From the NCBI GenBank assembly GCA_965652645.1, contig CBFGXE010000031.1:1-35218 (forward strand): DNA of 35,218 nucleotides, written 5' to 3'. This DNA is from ZC4RG30 sp965652645. Its GTDB lineage: Bacteria > Pseudomonadota > Gammaproteobacteria > Steroidobacterales > Steroidobacteraceae. The notes under the pieces are model-generated. The model did no database searches, was not told the DNA's origin, and saw nothing but the letters and a program-made list of their open reading frames with translations. The first letter of the stretch is position 1, and each line of letters begins with the position of its first letter. Shown here piece by piece: positions 7,202-15,673 of the stretch. The translations under genes and the position numbers were made by a program.

Positions 7202-9358
7202 GTGAGCGATACCGTCAATCTCGGCCGGCTGGCCATCGACGCGGGACTGAAGGCCTTCGTCGACAACGAGGCGCTGCCCGGCACCGGCATCGACCCGGCG
7301 CGGTTCTGGGCCGGCTTCCAGGCCATCGCCTCGGAGTTCATGCCGCGCAATCGCGCGCTGCGCGCGCCGCGCGATTAGCTGCAGGCGGCCATCGATGCCT
7401 GGTGGCGCGCGAACAAGGGCCAGGCCGTCGATGTGCAGGCCCCTACCGCATTCCTGCGCCGCATCGGTTATCTCGTGGCCGAGCCGACGGATGTGCGCAT
7501 CGACACGGCCAACGTCGATGCGGAGATCGCGCAGGTGGCCGGCGCCCAGCTCGTGGTGCCGGTGGACAACGCACGTTATGCGCTCAATGCCGCCAATGCG
7601 CGCTGGGTGAGCCTGTATGACGCGCTGTATGGCACCGACGCCATTGCGCCCGTCGACCCGGCCGCGAAGGGATACGACGCCACGCGCGGCGCCGGCGTCA
7701 TCGCATTCGGCCGCCGCCTGCTCGACGAGATTGCCCCGCTGGAGCGAGGCAGCCACGCTGAAGCCACCGGATACGCCGCACCGGGCGGAAAGCTGCAGGT
7801 GACGCTGCAATCCGGCGGCACTGCAGGCCTCGCCGTTCCCGGCCGCTTCGCGGGCTGGCGCGGCGACGCCGCCGCGCCCTCCTCGGTGCTGCTGAAAAAC
7901 AACGGGCTGCACCTGGAGATCCTGATCGACCGCGCCCATCGCATCGGCGCCGGTGATGCGGCGGGTATCGCGGACCTCGTCATCGAGGCCGCCGTGACCA
8001 CCATCATGGACTGCGAGGATTCCGTCGCCGCGGTCGATGCCGCCGACAAGACCGCCGTGTACCGCAACTGGCTGGGACTGATGCGGGGCGATCTCACCGC
8101 GAAGCTCAGCAAGGGCGGCAGCATCATCACCCGCCGCCTCAACGACGACCGGCAATACAACAGCGACGCAGGCCCGCTCGCCCTGCCCGGCCGCAGCCTG
8201 ATGCTGGTGCGCAATGTGGGCCATCACATGCTCACCGATGCCGTGAAGCTCGACGGCCAGCCACTGTACGAAACGCTGCTGGATGCCTGCATCACGCTGG
8301 CCATCGCGGTGCACGACGTGAAGGGCGCGCGCCGCAACAGCCGCGCCGGCTCCATCTACGTGGTGAAGCCGAAGATGCACGGCCCGCAGGAAGTGGCCTT
8401 TGCCAACGACCTCTTCGACCGCGTGGAAGACCTCCTCGGCCTGCCGCGCCACACGGTGAAGATGGGCGTGATGGATGAGGAGCGCCGCACCAGCGCCAAC
8501 CTCGCTGCCTGCATCGCGGCAGCCCGCCATCGCATCGTGTTCATCAACACCGGCTTCCTCGACCGCACCGGCGACGAGATCCACACCTGCATGGAAGCCG
8601 GCCCGGTGCTGCCCAAGGAAGCGGTGAAGACCCGGCCCTGGATCCGCGACTACGAGAAGCGCAACGTGCAGATCGGCCTCGCCATGGGTTTCTCCGGGCG
8701 TGCGCAGATCGGCAAGGGCATGTGGGCCATGCCCGACCACATGGCCGCCATGCTGAAGACCAAGATCGCCCATCCGCAGGCCGGCGCCAACACCGCCTGG
8801 GTGCCCTCGCCCACCGCCGCCGCGCTGCACGCCCTGCATTACCACCGCGTGGACGTCGCGGCGGTGCAGGCCGGACTTGCCGGCGGCACGATACCCGGCA
8901 CCGATGCCCTGCTGACGCCGCCGCTGGCGGATGCGCTGCCTGATCCGGCTGCCGTGCAGCGCGAGCTCGACAACAACATCCAGGGCATCCTGGGCTACGT
9001 GGTGCGCTGGATCGACCAGGGCGTGGGTTGCTCCAAGGTGCCCGACATCGACGACGTGGCGCTGATGGAAGACCGCGCCACGCTGCGCATCTCCAGCCAG
9101 CACGTGGCCAACTGGCTGCACCATGGCGTGTGCAGCGAGACCCAGGTGCGCGAGACGCTGCGGCGCATGGCCGCCGTGGTCGACCGGCAGAACGCCGGCG
9201 ACCCGCGCTACCAGCCCATGGCGCCCGGCTTTGACGGCCTCGCCTTCCAGGCGGCCTGCGACCTCATCTTCCAGGGACGCACGCAGCCCAATGGCTACAC
9301 CGAATTCATCCTGCACAGCCGCCGCCGCGAGGCGAAGCTGCGCCGCGCCCGAAATTGA
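7202..9358 (+). pseudogene. glcB: malate synthase G with an in-frame amber codon
   Basis: Malate synthase G condenses glyoxylate with acetyl-CoA to malate. The reading frame runs 719 codons, close to the 723-aa E. coli enzyme, and is interrupted only by TAG at 7376-7378. It lies in ...RALRAPRD-stop-LQAAIDAWW..., where E. coli has ERDRIQAALDEW. Downstream everything is intact: the Arg in LMLVRNVGH, Glu in MGVMDEERR, Asp in FLDRTGDE, Cys in GCSKVPD and Asp in NVALMEDRATL. The GTG at 7202 gives MSDTVNLGRLAIDAGLKAFV, matching the E. coli N-terminus in length. It is followed 13 bp later by glcG, as in glc loci. It could be a recent nonsense mutation, a sequencing error or a read-through/suppressed codon; internal restart at ATG 7433 would lose 77 residues. 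Without expression data I call it interrupted. Confidence 0.85.
7376..7378 (+). other. in-frame TAG within glcB
   Basis: The single stop codon that breaks malate synthase G. The frame is identical on both sides (no shift), and one base change would restore CAG (Gln) or AAG (Lys). The E. coli enzyme has Arg at the equivalent position, so a polar residue is expected. Confidence 0.9.
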
Positions 9359-9371
9359 GAGGATCCGGATC

Positions 9372-9779
9372 ATGCTCACCCGCAAGACCCTGTCGCTGGC
9401 CGATGCCAGGAAGATCGCCGCCGCCGCCTCGGCCAAGGCCGTGGCCGAAGGCTGGAACGTGGTGATCGCGATCCACGATGCCGGTGGCCACCTGCTCTAC
9501 CTGGAGCGCGCCGACGGCACGCAGCTCGGTTCCATCGTCGTGGCGCAGGAGAAGTCCCGCACTGCGCTGATGTTCAAGCGCCCGACCAAGATGCTCGAAG
9601 ACACTGTGCTGTCAGGTCGCGTGCACATGATGTCCCTGCCGGGAATCACTTCGGTGGAGGGCGGCCTGCCCATCACCGTGGACGGGGAGATCGTGGGCAG
9701 CATCGGCGTCTCTGGCGTGCAGTCCAGCCAGGACGGCCAGGTCGCGGCCGCCGGCGCGGCTGCGCTCTCCGCCGGCTGA
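9372..9779 (+). CDS. glcG: GlcG/HbpS family protein
   Basis: A 135-aa protein of the GlcG/HbpS (DUF336) fold, small alpha/beta proteins that form oligomers and in some cases bind haem or cobalamin. Family marks are ALSLADARKIAAAA-like helix 1, the strand VVIAIHDAGGHLLYLERADGT and the C-terminal GGLPITVDGEIVGSIGVSG. No signal peptide is present, so it is cytoplasmic. It starts 13 bp after glcB with GAGG 9 nt before the ATG, and the pair is typical of glycolate-utilisation loci (glcDEFGB in E. coli). glcD, glcE and glcF are not in the window. A weak hairpin (9790-9802, GGAGC TTC GCTCC) follows the stop. Confidence 0.85.
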   Translation: MLTRKTLSLADARKIAAAASAKAVAEGWNVVIAIHDAGGHLLYLERADGTQLGSIVVAQEKSRTALMFKRPTKMLEDTVLSGRVHMMSLPGITSVEGGLPITVDGEIVGSIGVSGVQSSQDGQVAAAGAAALSAG

Positions 9780-9849
9780 CCGCCGGCTCGGAGCTTCGCT
9801 CCCGCAGTTGCTCGCGGCGGCGCAGCAAGACATCGCGGCAGGCCACCAG

Positions 9850-9878
9850 TTGAGCCGCCCCATGCTTCGGCGCACAAT
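9850..9878 (+). promoter_or_regulatory. candidate sigma-70 promoter of the TonB-dependent receptor gene
   Basis: TTGAGC (9850-9855), a 17-bp spacer and CACAAT (9873-9878), each matching 4 of 6 consensus bases. It lies 36 bp before the receptor ATG, which has a GGGGGAA ribosome-binding site. Predicted from sequence only. Confidence 0.5.
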
Positions 9879-9914
9879 GAACCTCTGCCGGGGGCAATCA
9901 TCCGTGGGGGAAAC

Positions 9915-12416
9915 ATGAACACCAGGGTCAGTCATTGCGTACGCCTTGCCGTGGTGCTTGGCGCCTTTCCGCTGGCCGCCACGGCGCAGGACGCCGGCAT
10001 GGACGTGGACGAGGACATCGTCCTCGAGGAGGTGGTGGTCACCGCGCAGAAGGTGGAGGAGTCGCTGAGCGACGTGCCGATCTCGGTGGAGGCCGTGCTC
10101 GGCGACAAGCTGGCCGACGTGGGCATCCTGAGGCTGGATGACCTGAAGGCCTATGTGCCCAACCTGCAGATGAGCGAGACGGGCATCGCCAACAACATCT
10201 ACATCCGCGGCATCGGCTCCGGCCTCAACCAGGGCTTCGAGCAGTCCGTCAGCCTGTTCCAGGATGGCGTTTATCGCGGCCGCGGCCACCAGTCGCGCAT
10301 GCCCTTCCTCGACCTGGCGCGCGTGGAGGTGCTGCGCGGGCCGCAGCCCATCCTGTTCGGCAAGAACGCCGTCGCCGGCGCGGTCAACATGGTGGCGAAC
10401 ACGCCCTCCCGTGAATTCCTCGCCTCCGGCCGCGTGGCGCGCGACGTGGAGAATGACGAGACCACGGCGGAGCTGGTGCTTTCCGGTCCGTTCACCGACA
10501 CCCTGCGCGGGCGCATGGCGGTATTCCACCGCAATGCCGAGGGTTACATCCGCAATGAAACCTTCGGCACGCGCGAACCACGCCGCAACGACGTCGGCGC
10601 GCGCCTGATGCTGCAGGCGGACCTGGGCAGCTCGCTGGTGGCCACGCTGCGCGTGGAGGGCGGCAAGTTCGATTCCGACGGCCGCCACATCGAGATCTTC
10701 GGCGAGACGCCCGCGCCTGCCGGTGCGCCCATTCCCGGAGCCACCTACTCGCAGATCCTCGCCAATGTCATCCAGGGAGGTGGCGGCACGCCGCCGCCGG
10801 GCCTGCTCGAACCCGGCGGTCCCTCCGTCAACCATGTGCGCGGTTCCAGCAGCGCGAACTACAGCAACAACGACAGCCGCGAGGCGGCGCTCACGCTCGA
10901 CTACTTCTTCGACAATGGCGCGCAGCTCACCTCGGTGTCGGCCTGGAGCTCATACAAGCTGGATGAGGGATGCGACTGCGATTTCGTCGCTGCCCCGCTG
11001 ATCACCGCGGGCATCGAGGAGGAATACAAGCAGATCAGCCAGGAGCTGCGCCTCGCCTCCAGCACCGACAGCCGCATGCAGTGGATCGGCGGCCTGTATT
11101 TCCAGAAGTACGAGCTGGATGAATTCGACTTCCTGACCGTGCCGATGAACAGCCTGGTGCCGGGCCTGGTGGCGCAGATGGCGGCGCCGCTGGTGGTGCC
11201 GGCGCTGCAGCAGGCCGGCGGCCCGTGCGATGGACTTGACGCCGGGCAGTGCCTGGCGATTGCCCAGGGCGTGGTCGACAGTTTCTACCGCGGCTCCTCC
11301 AATCCGCGCGAGTTCTCGCAGGACAGCACGATGTATTCGGCCTTCCTGCAGGGTCGCTTCGCCTTCAATGACAAATGGAGCCTGACGGCCGGCGGCCGGC
11401 TCAGCCACGAGAAGAAGGACGGCCGTCGCTACACCTACCTCACCAATGCGGGGGGCGCGCAGATCACCAACCCGCTGGCGCTGGGCCTTTTCGACACGGT
11501 GCTGGGTATCTCCGCGCACGACGTCCGTGGTTCGCGCAAGGAGACCAACTTCTCGCCGCTGGTGAACCTGCAGTACCGTCCCTCGGCCAGTTCGATGGCC
11601 TATGTGTCACTGTCGCGGGGCTACAAGTCCGGCGGCTACGATGCGCGTTCCAACCGCTCGCCCTCCTACGAGGATCCGAACCCGAATCCGCCGGATGAAC
11701 AGCCGGGCACCTTCGAGTTCGAGGATGAGCGCGCCACCACCTTCGAGGTGGGCGTGAAGACCGACCTGGGTCGCCGCGCCGAACTCAGCGTGGCCGCCTT
11801 CCATACCGACTACCGCGACCTGCAGACCAGTGCCTTCGACGGCCGCATCGGCTTCAACGTGGGCAATGGCAGCGCGGAGGTGCGCGGCGTGGAGCTGGAA
11901 GGCCGCTGGCGCCCGGTGCGCTCGCTGCTGCTGCAGGCCTCCATGGCGGTGCTGGAGTTCAACTGGAAGCAATACCGCGGCCAGTGCAGCTACGACCTGC
12001 TGCTGGCGGGCGAAGCCGGCGGCTGTGCCAACGGCAATGCCGACTACCGCGGTCGCACCAACCAGTTCGCGCCCAAGGTCAGCGGCGTGCTGTCGGCCGA
12101 ATATGCCTGGCCGCTGGGCGCCCTGGTATTCACGGCCGGTGCCGACATGATCTATTCGGAGGACTACCTGCAGTCGCTGAACCTGGATCCGGTGCTGGTG
12201 CAGGATGCCTACACCAAGTTCAACGCCCGGCTGTCGCTGGGCCATGGCGACGGGCTGTGGGAAGTGGCCTTGGTCGGACGCAACCTGACCGACAAGACCA
12301 CCGTCACCTATGCCGCGGACGTGCCACTTGCCTTCACGCTGTTCCGCGCCCGCAGCTACTACGGCTTCGTGGAGCCGCCGCGGGCCATCGCCATCGAGGC
12401 CCGGGTACGCTTCTAG
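9915..12416 (+). CDS. TonB-dependent outer-membrane receptor
   Basis: An 833-aa TonB-gated outer-membrane porin for scarce ligands (siderophores, vitamins, sugars or other substrates). The signal peptide (cleavage about residue 24, ATAQ) precedes a TonB box (EEVVVTAQK, about 38-46). The plug domain (about 55-165) contains RGIGSGLNQGF and VEVLRGPQPILFGKNAVAGAV, followed by a beta-barrel with many aromatic, alternating strands and a C-terminal Phe (EARVRF) for assembly by the BAM complex. An insertion with two Cys (GCDCDF) is near residue 355, and a second Cys pair (PCDG...GQC) near residue 437. The ligand cannot be told. Sequence style (ISVEAVLGDKLADVGI) resembles the large family of receptors in Sphingomonadales, Caulobacterales and Steroidobacterales that import plant or sterol-derived compounds. 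It stands alone, with its own promoter. Confidence 0.93.
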   Translation: MNTRVSHCVRLAVVLGAFPLAATAQDAGMDVDEDIVLEEVVVTAQKVEESLSDVPISVEAVLGDKLADVGILRLDDLKAYVPNLQMSETGIANNIYIRGIGSGLNQGFEQSVSLFQDGVYRGRGHQSRMPFLDLARVEVLRGPQPILFGKNAVAGAVNMVANTPSREFLASGRVARDVENDETTAELVLSGPFTDTLRGRMAVFHRNAEGYIRNETFGTREPRRNDVGARLMLQADLGSSLVATLRVEGGKFDSDGRHIEIFGETPAPAGAPIPGATYSQILANVIQGGGGTPPPGLLEPGGPSVNHVRGSSSANYSNNDSREAALTLDYFFDNGAQLTSVSAWSSYKLDEGCDCDFVAAPLITAGIEEEYKQISQELRLASSTDSRMQWIGGLYFQKYELDEFDFLTVPMNSLVPGLVAQMAAPLVVPALQQAGGPCDGLDAGQCLAIAQGVVDSFYRGSSNPREFSQDSTMYSAFLQGRFAFNDKWSLTAGGRLSHEKKDGRRYTYLTNAGGAQITNPLALGLFDTVLGISAHDVRGSRKETNFSPLVNLQYRPSASSMAYVSLSRGYKSGGYDARSNRSPSYEDPNPNPPDEQPGTFEFEDERATTFEVGVKTDLGRRAELSVAAFHTDYRDLQTSAFDGRIGFNVGNGSAEVRGVELEGRWRPVRSLLLQASMAVLEFNWKQYRGQCSYDLLLAGEAGGCANGNADYRGRTNQFAPKVSGVLSAEYAWPLGALVFTAGADMIYSEDYLQSLNLDPVLVQDAYTKFNARLSLGHGDGLWEVALVGRNLTDKTTVTYAADVPLAFTLFRARSYYGFVEPPRAIAIEARVRF

Positions 12417-12428
12417 CTGGCGTGGCGG

Positions 12429-12671
12429 TCAGGCGTCCAGCGTGAGCCGGGCGCCGGTCTCGTCGTCCTGGAATTCCGTGCCGCTGAGGCGCAGCAGCCG
12501 CTCGCCGGTCTTCAGGTCGTAACGCCGGTTGATCTCCACCGGCCGGCCCCTGGCCCGTCCGTCGCTGCCGATGGTGCGGGCCCAGGTGATGCGCTCGAGG
12601 ATTTCCACCGCGCGCCCCTCGGCGTCGCGCGCCGGGAAGCGGTTGATCTCCTCGCTGTATTTCTTTCCCAT
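12429..12671 (-). CDS. hypothetical 80-aa protein downstream of the DUF1820 gene
   Basis: An 80-residue protein starting MGKKYSEEINRFPARDAEGR. It has alternating short strands (AVEILERITW, RPVEINRRYDL, GERLLRLSGTEF, ARLTLDA), suggesting a small beta-barrel or OB-like fold. I do not recognise a named family. No signal peptide. It starts 2 bp after the stop of the DUF1820 gene and is the last gene of an htrA-DUF1820-hypothetical transcript. It is convergent with the TonB receptor, with 12 bp between stops. Confidence 0.7.
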   Translation of the reverse strand: MGKKYSEEINRFPARDAEGRAVEILERITWARTIGSDGRARGRPVEINRRYDLKTGERLLRLSGTEFQDDETGARLTLDA

Positions 12672-12673
12672 TG

Positions 12674-13018
12674 CTACTTGCGCGAGCCGCCCTCGCCCGT
12701 GGGCGGAAACATGCCCGCGGGGAATGGCGTGACGTTGCTGGCGCCCTCGAATTCGCTGATGCGGCTGACGCCCTGCTTCTTCACCTCGTCGATGCGCAGG
12801 ATGGAATGCATGGGCAGCATGGTGCAGCGGACCCCTGCAAACTCGTTCTTGATGCGCTCCTCGCCCGGGTCGAGCACCACGGTGGAGCGCTGGCCGAACA
12901 CCAGCTCCTCCACCTCCACGAAACCGAAGAGCCGCCCCTGCTCCACCTTGCGGGCATAGATCTCGTACACCTTGCCCTGGTTCAGGAACATGACCTTGAA
13001 GACATGACTGGCTGACAT
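12674..13018 (-). CDS. DUF1820 family protein
   Basis: A 114-aa cytoplasmic protein of the DUF1820 family, widespread in gammaproteobacteria and of unknown function. The family pattern is clear: HVFKVMFLNQGKVYEIYARKV at the start, then LFGFVEVEELVFGQRSTVV, DPGEERIKNEF and IPMHSI-like LPMHSILRIDEV. The C-terminal ~20 residues (GMFPPTGEGGSRK) are a flexible tail. The ATG at 13018 is preferred; an in-frame GTG at 13027 would add three residues. It lies 26 bp after the HtrA-like protease gene and 2 bp before the next small gene. Confidence 0.85.
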   Translation of the reverse strand: MSASHVFKVMFLNQGKVYEIYARKVEQGRLFGFVEVEELVFGQRSTVVLDPGEERIKNEFAGVRCTMLPMHSILRIDEVKKQGVSRISEFEGASNVTPFPAGMFPPTGEGGSRK

Positions 13019-13044
13019 GGAACGCACCGGGAGAGAAGGAGGGA

Positions 13045-14154
13045 TCAGCGAAGCTGCACCGGCACGCGGACCTGCTCGCGGCCGCGCTGCACGGTAAGCA
13101 CGACGCGCTCGCCCGGCGAGGCACGGTCCAGCGCATCGTACAGGTCCTCCACCTTCTCGGTGCGGCGATCGCCCACCGAAAGGATGATGTCGCCGACGGC
13201 CACGCTGCCGCGCGAGCCCACCCTGGCGCTGCGCAGGCCGGCAGCTGCCGCGGGCGTGCCGCGCTCAACGCCGAGCACGTAGACGCCCTTGACCTTGTTC
13301 TGTTCGGTGAGCCAGGCATTGATGTCCGAGCGGGCCGAGACCCCGAGCGTCGGGCGGGTATAGCGGCCCGTGGCGATGAGGCGCGGCACGACGCGGTTCA
13401 CTGTATCAACGGGCACGGCAAAGCCCACGCCGGCATAGGCACCGGAGGGGCTGAAGATGGCGGTATTCACGCCGATCAGGCGCCCGGCGGAATCCAGCAG
13501 CGGGCCGCCGGAATTGCCCGGGTTGATGGCCGCATCGGTCTGGATCAGGTCGCGTATCGCCACGCCTTCCTTCGTGGGCAACTCGCGGTTGAGCGCCGAG
13601 ACGATGCCGGTGGTCAGCGTCCAGTCGAGGCCGAAGGGATTGCCGATTGCATACACCTTCTGCCCGACCTTGAGGTCTTCGCTGGTGCCGATGGGCAGCG
13701 CAGGCGGGTGGTTGGCGCCGGTGGTGATGCGCAGCACGGCCAGGTCATGGTAGGGGCTGCGTCCGACCAGGTCGGCATCGAACGAGCGGCCGTCGGCCAG
13801 CCGCACCTGTGCGCCGCTGGCCCCCTCGATCACGTGGTTGTTGGTCACCACATGGCCACGGTCGTCCCAGATGAAACCGGAGCCGGTGCCGCTGGGCACC
13901 TCCAGCGCGTTCATCGAGAAGTAGTCGATCACGCGTTGGCGGGGAGCGATGTAGACCACCGCGCCGCGGGCGCGCTCGAACAGCGCGATGGTCTCGCGTT
14001 CGTCGGCGCCAAGCGGACCCCGCGGCGTGGGCGTGCGGGGCGTGGCGGTGGCGGCAGGCTGGGCGGACATCGCCGCCCCGCCCCACCAGGCGCCACCCAG
14101 CAGCGCGACCAGCGCGCAGGTGGCGGAAAGGCGAAGAATCAGGCTGCGGGACAT
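13045..14154 (-). CDS. periplasmic trypsin-like serine protease with one PDZ domain (HtrA/DegS-type)
   Basis: A 369-aa envelope quality-control protease. The N-terminus (MSRSLILRLSATCALVALLGGAWWGGAAM) is a signal peptide or membrane anchor. The chymotrypsin-like domain carries the triad His107 (VTNNHVIEG), Asp137 (YHDLAVLR) and Ser215 (NPGNSGGPL). One PDZ domain follows (about 250-365: PTLGVSARSD..., VGDIILSVGDRRTEKVEDLYDAL). A single PDZ and N-terminal hydrophobic segment resemble DegS or the plant-like HhoA group rather than DegP/DegQ, which have two PDZ domains. DegS would sense unfolded porins and cut RseA, but the inference is weak. The gene is preceded by a perfect TATAAT only 6 bp before the ATG, so its mRNA may be leaderless. 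Two small genes follow on the same strand. Confidence 0.9.
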   Translation of the reverse strand: MSRSLILRLSATCALVALLGGAWWGGAAMSAQPAATATPRTPTPRGPLGADERETIALFERARGAVVYIAPRQRVIDYFSMNALEVPSGTGSGFIWDDRGHVVTNNHVIEGASGAQVRLADGRSFDADLVGRSPYHDLAVLRITTGANHPPALPIGTSEDLKVGQKVYAIGNPFGLDWTLTTGIVSALNRELPTKEGVAIRDLIQTDAAINPGNSGGPLLDSAGRLIGVNTAIFSPSGAYAGVGFAVPVDTVNRVVPRLIATGRYTRPTLGVSARSDINAWLTEQNKVKGVYVLGVERGTPAAAAGLRSARVGSRGSVAVGDIILSVGDRRTEKVEDLYDALDRASPGERVVLTVQRGREQVRVPVQLR

Positions 14155-14160
14155 GGGGAA

Positions 14161-14166
14161 ATTATA
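14161..14166 (-). promoter_or_regulatory. perfect TATAAT -10 box, 6 bp before the protease ATG
   Basis: On the minus strand TATAAT is followed by TTCCCC and then the ATG of the HtrA-like gene. A start site 7 bp after the -10 would be the A of the ATG, implying a leaderless transcript. The -35 region is poor (TCGAGG at an 18-bp spacing). No Shine-Dalgarno sequence can fit. Confidence 0.6.
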
Positions 14167-14214
14167 GCGCTGCCCGCAGCCGTTCCTCGACCGGCCGTCC
14201 TTCCGCCGTGAGGA

Positions 14215-14973
14215 TCAATGCGCGGCGCGTCCCGGTCCCGTCCCCTTCGGCATGGCATTGCCCGTGCCCAGGCCGGATGCATTGCCCTGCATGGTGCCGG
14301 CCCGGGAAATGCGCAGGTTGTTCTGCACATGGGCCACGCCCAGCACGCGCTCGGCGCAATCCTCCGCGCGCCGCCGCTCCTCGCGGCTCTGCACCGTGCC
14401 TGACAGCGTCACCTCGCTGCCCATCACCGCCACCTCGACGTCGGAGGCGTCCACCAGCGAATCGTCGGTGAGACGATCGCAGACATCCTCGCGGATCCGC
14501 TCGTCCGAACGCAGGTAGCCCTTGGGGCCGCGGCCGCGGTTGCCACCGGCGATGGCATCGTGCTCGCGGCGCTGCTGCGCCTCGTCGTCGCCGAACCAGG
14601 AGGACACCTCGTCGGCGGCACGCTCGAACCAGCCGCGGTTTTCCTCACGCCCGTAGCGGTCCCGCGCACCCGGGCCGCCGTAACCGGCGTCACGCCGGAA
14701 CTCGCGGTAGGATGGGCCGGCGTCGCGTTCGTTGCCGCGCCAGTACTCACCGCGATCCCGGCTCGATCCGCGCCGGGGCAATCCGGATTCACGTCCCTGG
14801 TCGCGCCAGGATTCTTCCCGGTCGGGCCCGAAGCCGCGGTAGGGCTCGCCGTAGTCGCGGCCGTAACGCAGCCATTCCTCGCGTTCGCCCCGGGGGCCGG
14901 AGTCCGATCGCCACCAGCGCTCGTCCCTGCGACCGAAGCGGTCATCCTCGCTCCACCTGCTTTCGTCAGCCAT
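14215..14973 (-). CDS. BON-domain protein with long charged N-terminal region
   Basis: A 252-aa protein. Residues 1 to about 165 are low-complexity, rich in Arg, Glu, Asp, Gly and Tyr (repeats like RDRGEYWRG, REFRRDAGYG), as in the SWFGDDEAQRRR-type DUF/BON proteins of stress loci. The C-terminal BON domain (about 168-232: IREDVCDRLTDDSLVDASDVEVAVMG, EVTLSGTVQSREERRRAEDCAERV, GVAHVQNNLRI) binds phospholipids or stabilises envelopes in the OsmY/Kon group. No signal peptide is obvious, so the location is uncertain. The ATG at 14973 has a near-perfect AGGAGG 7 nt upstream. It is the second of two tandem BON genes; the other lies 28 bp upstream. Confidence 0.85.
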   Translation of the reverse strand: MADESRWSEDDRFGRRDERWWRSDSGPRGEREEWLRYGRDYGEPYRGFGPDREESWRDQGRESGLPRRGSSRDRGEYWRGNERDAGPSYREFRRDAGYGGPGARDRYGREENRGWFERAADEVSSWFGDDEAQQRREHDAIAGGNRGRGPKGYLRSDERIREDVCDRLTDDSLVDASDVEVAVMGSEVTLSGTVQSREERRRAEDCAERVLGVAHVQNNLRISRAGTMQGNASGLGTGNAMPKGTGPGRAAH

Positions 14974-15001
14974 GGCATTCCTCCTTTGATGGACGGGCAA
15001 T

Positions 15002-15496
15002 TCAGATGAACGGCGGCGTGGGCGCCGGGATGCCCGCGCCTTCGGCCTGCTCGCGCGCCACCCTGAGGTTGTTCTGCACATGGGTGACGCCGGATACGCG
15101 CTCGGCACAGTCCTCGGCGCGCCGCCGCTCGCGCCGCGTCTCCACGGTGCCGGCCAGCGTGACCTCCGTGCCTGCCACCGAGACTTCGATGTCCGTGGCA
15201 TCCACCAGCGGGTCCTCGCTCAGCAGGTCGCACACATCCTCGTGGATGCGGGCTTCCGGACGCACATAACCACGCGGGCCCAGGCCGCGCCGGTCATTCG
15301 CGGATCCGGCTGACCGGCGCCCCGCCTCTGCATGGCCGGACCAGGCAGAACCATTGCCGGGGATGTGGTCCGTGAAACCGCGGTCGCGCATCGAGCGACC
15401 GTGGTCCGCCTCGTCGCGCCAGGCGTTCCACCGGAAGCGCTCGTTGTCATCGAGCCGGTAGCGCTCCTCTTCTCTCCATCTGCCCTGGTATGCCAT
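15002..15496 (-). CDS. BON-domain protein, paralogue of the downstream gene
   Basis: A 164-aa protein with a shorter charged N-terminal region (WREEERYRLDDNERFRW...) and a C-terminal BON domain (about 80-150). Within the BON domain it matches its neighbour closely: IHEDVCDLLSEDPLVDATDIEVSV, EVTLAGTVETRRERRRAEDCAERV and GVTHVQNNLR. The pair therefore comes from a tandem duplication followed by N-terminal divergence. The ATG at 15496 has AGGAGG 8 nt upstream. It is divergent from an ElaB/YqjD-like gene across 177 bp. Stress-regulated expression is likely by analogy with OsmY-type genes but not shown by the sequence. Confidence 0.85.
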   Translation of the reverse strand: MAYQGRWREEERYRLDDNERFRWNAWRDEADHGRSMRDRGFTDHIPGNGSAWSGHAEAGRRSAGSANDRRGLGPRGYVRPEARIHEDVCDLLSEDPLVDATDIEVSVAGTEVTLAGTVETRRERRRAEDCAERVSGVTHVQNNLRVAREQAEGAGIPAPTPPFI

Positions 15497-15673
15497 GTGC
15501 GGTCCCTCCTGGATCAAGAGGGGCATTGGGCAACCGCACGCTGCGGAAAAGAGTCGGAGCTTTGCCGACATGCAGGCCGGCAATGTCCTACGCGAGGAGT
15601 GCCGGCCCTGACAGTGCCAGCCGGGGCACAGGCGCTAGCATGGACACAGGATCACGTGAAACGGAGAACACCA

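Noticed and set aside
6656..9436. A 926-codon open frame on the minus strand opposite glcB
   Set aside because: It is an antisense frame kept open by high GC and codon bias; part of it reads the decarboxylase out of frame, and the protein has no recognisable domains.
9770..9790. CCGCCGGCT direct repeat across the glcG stop
   Set aside because: A two-copy 9-mer in GC-rich DNA can arise by chance and has no structural context.
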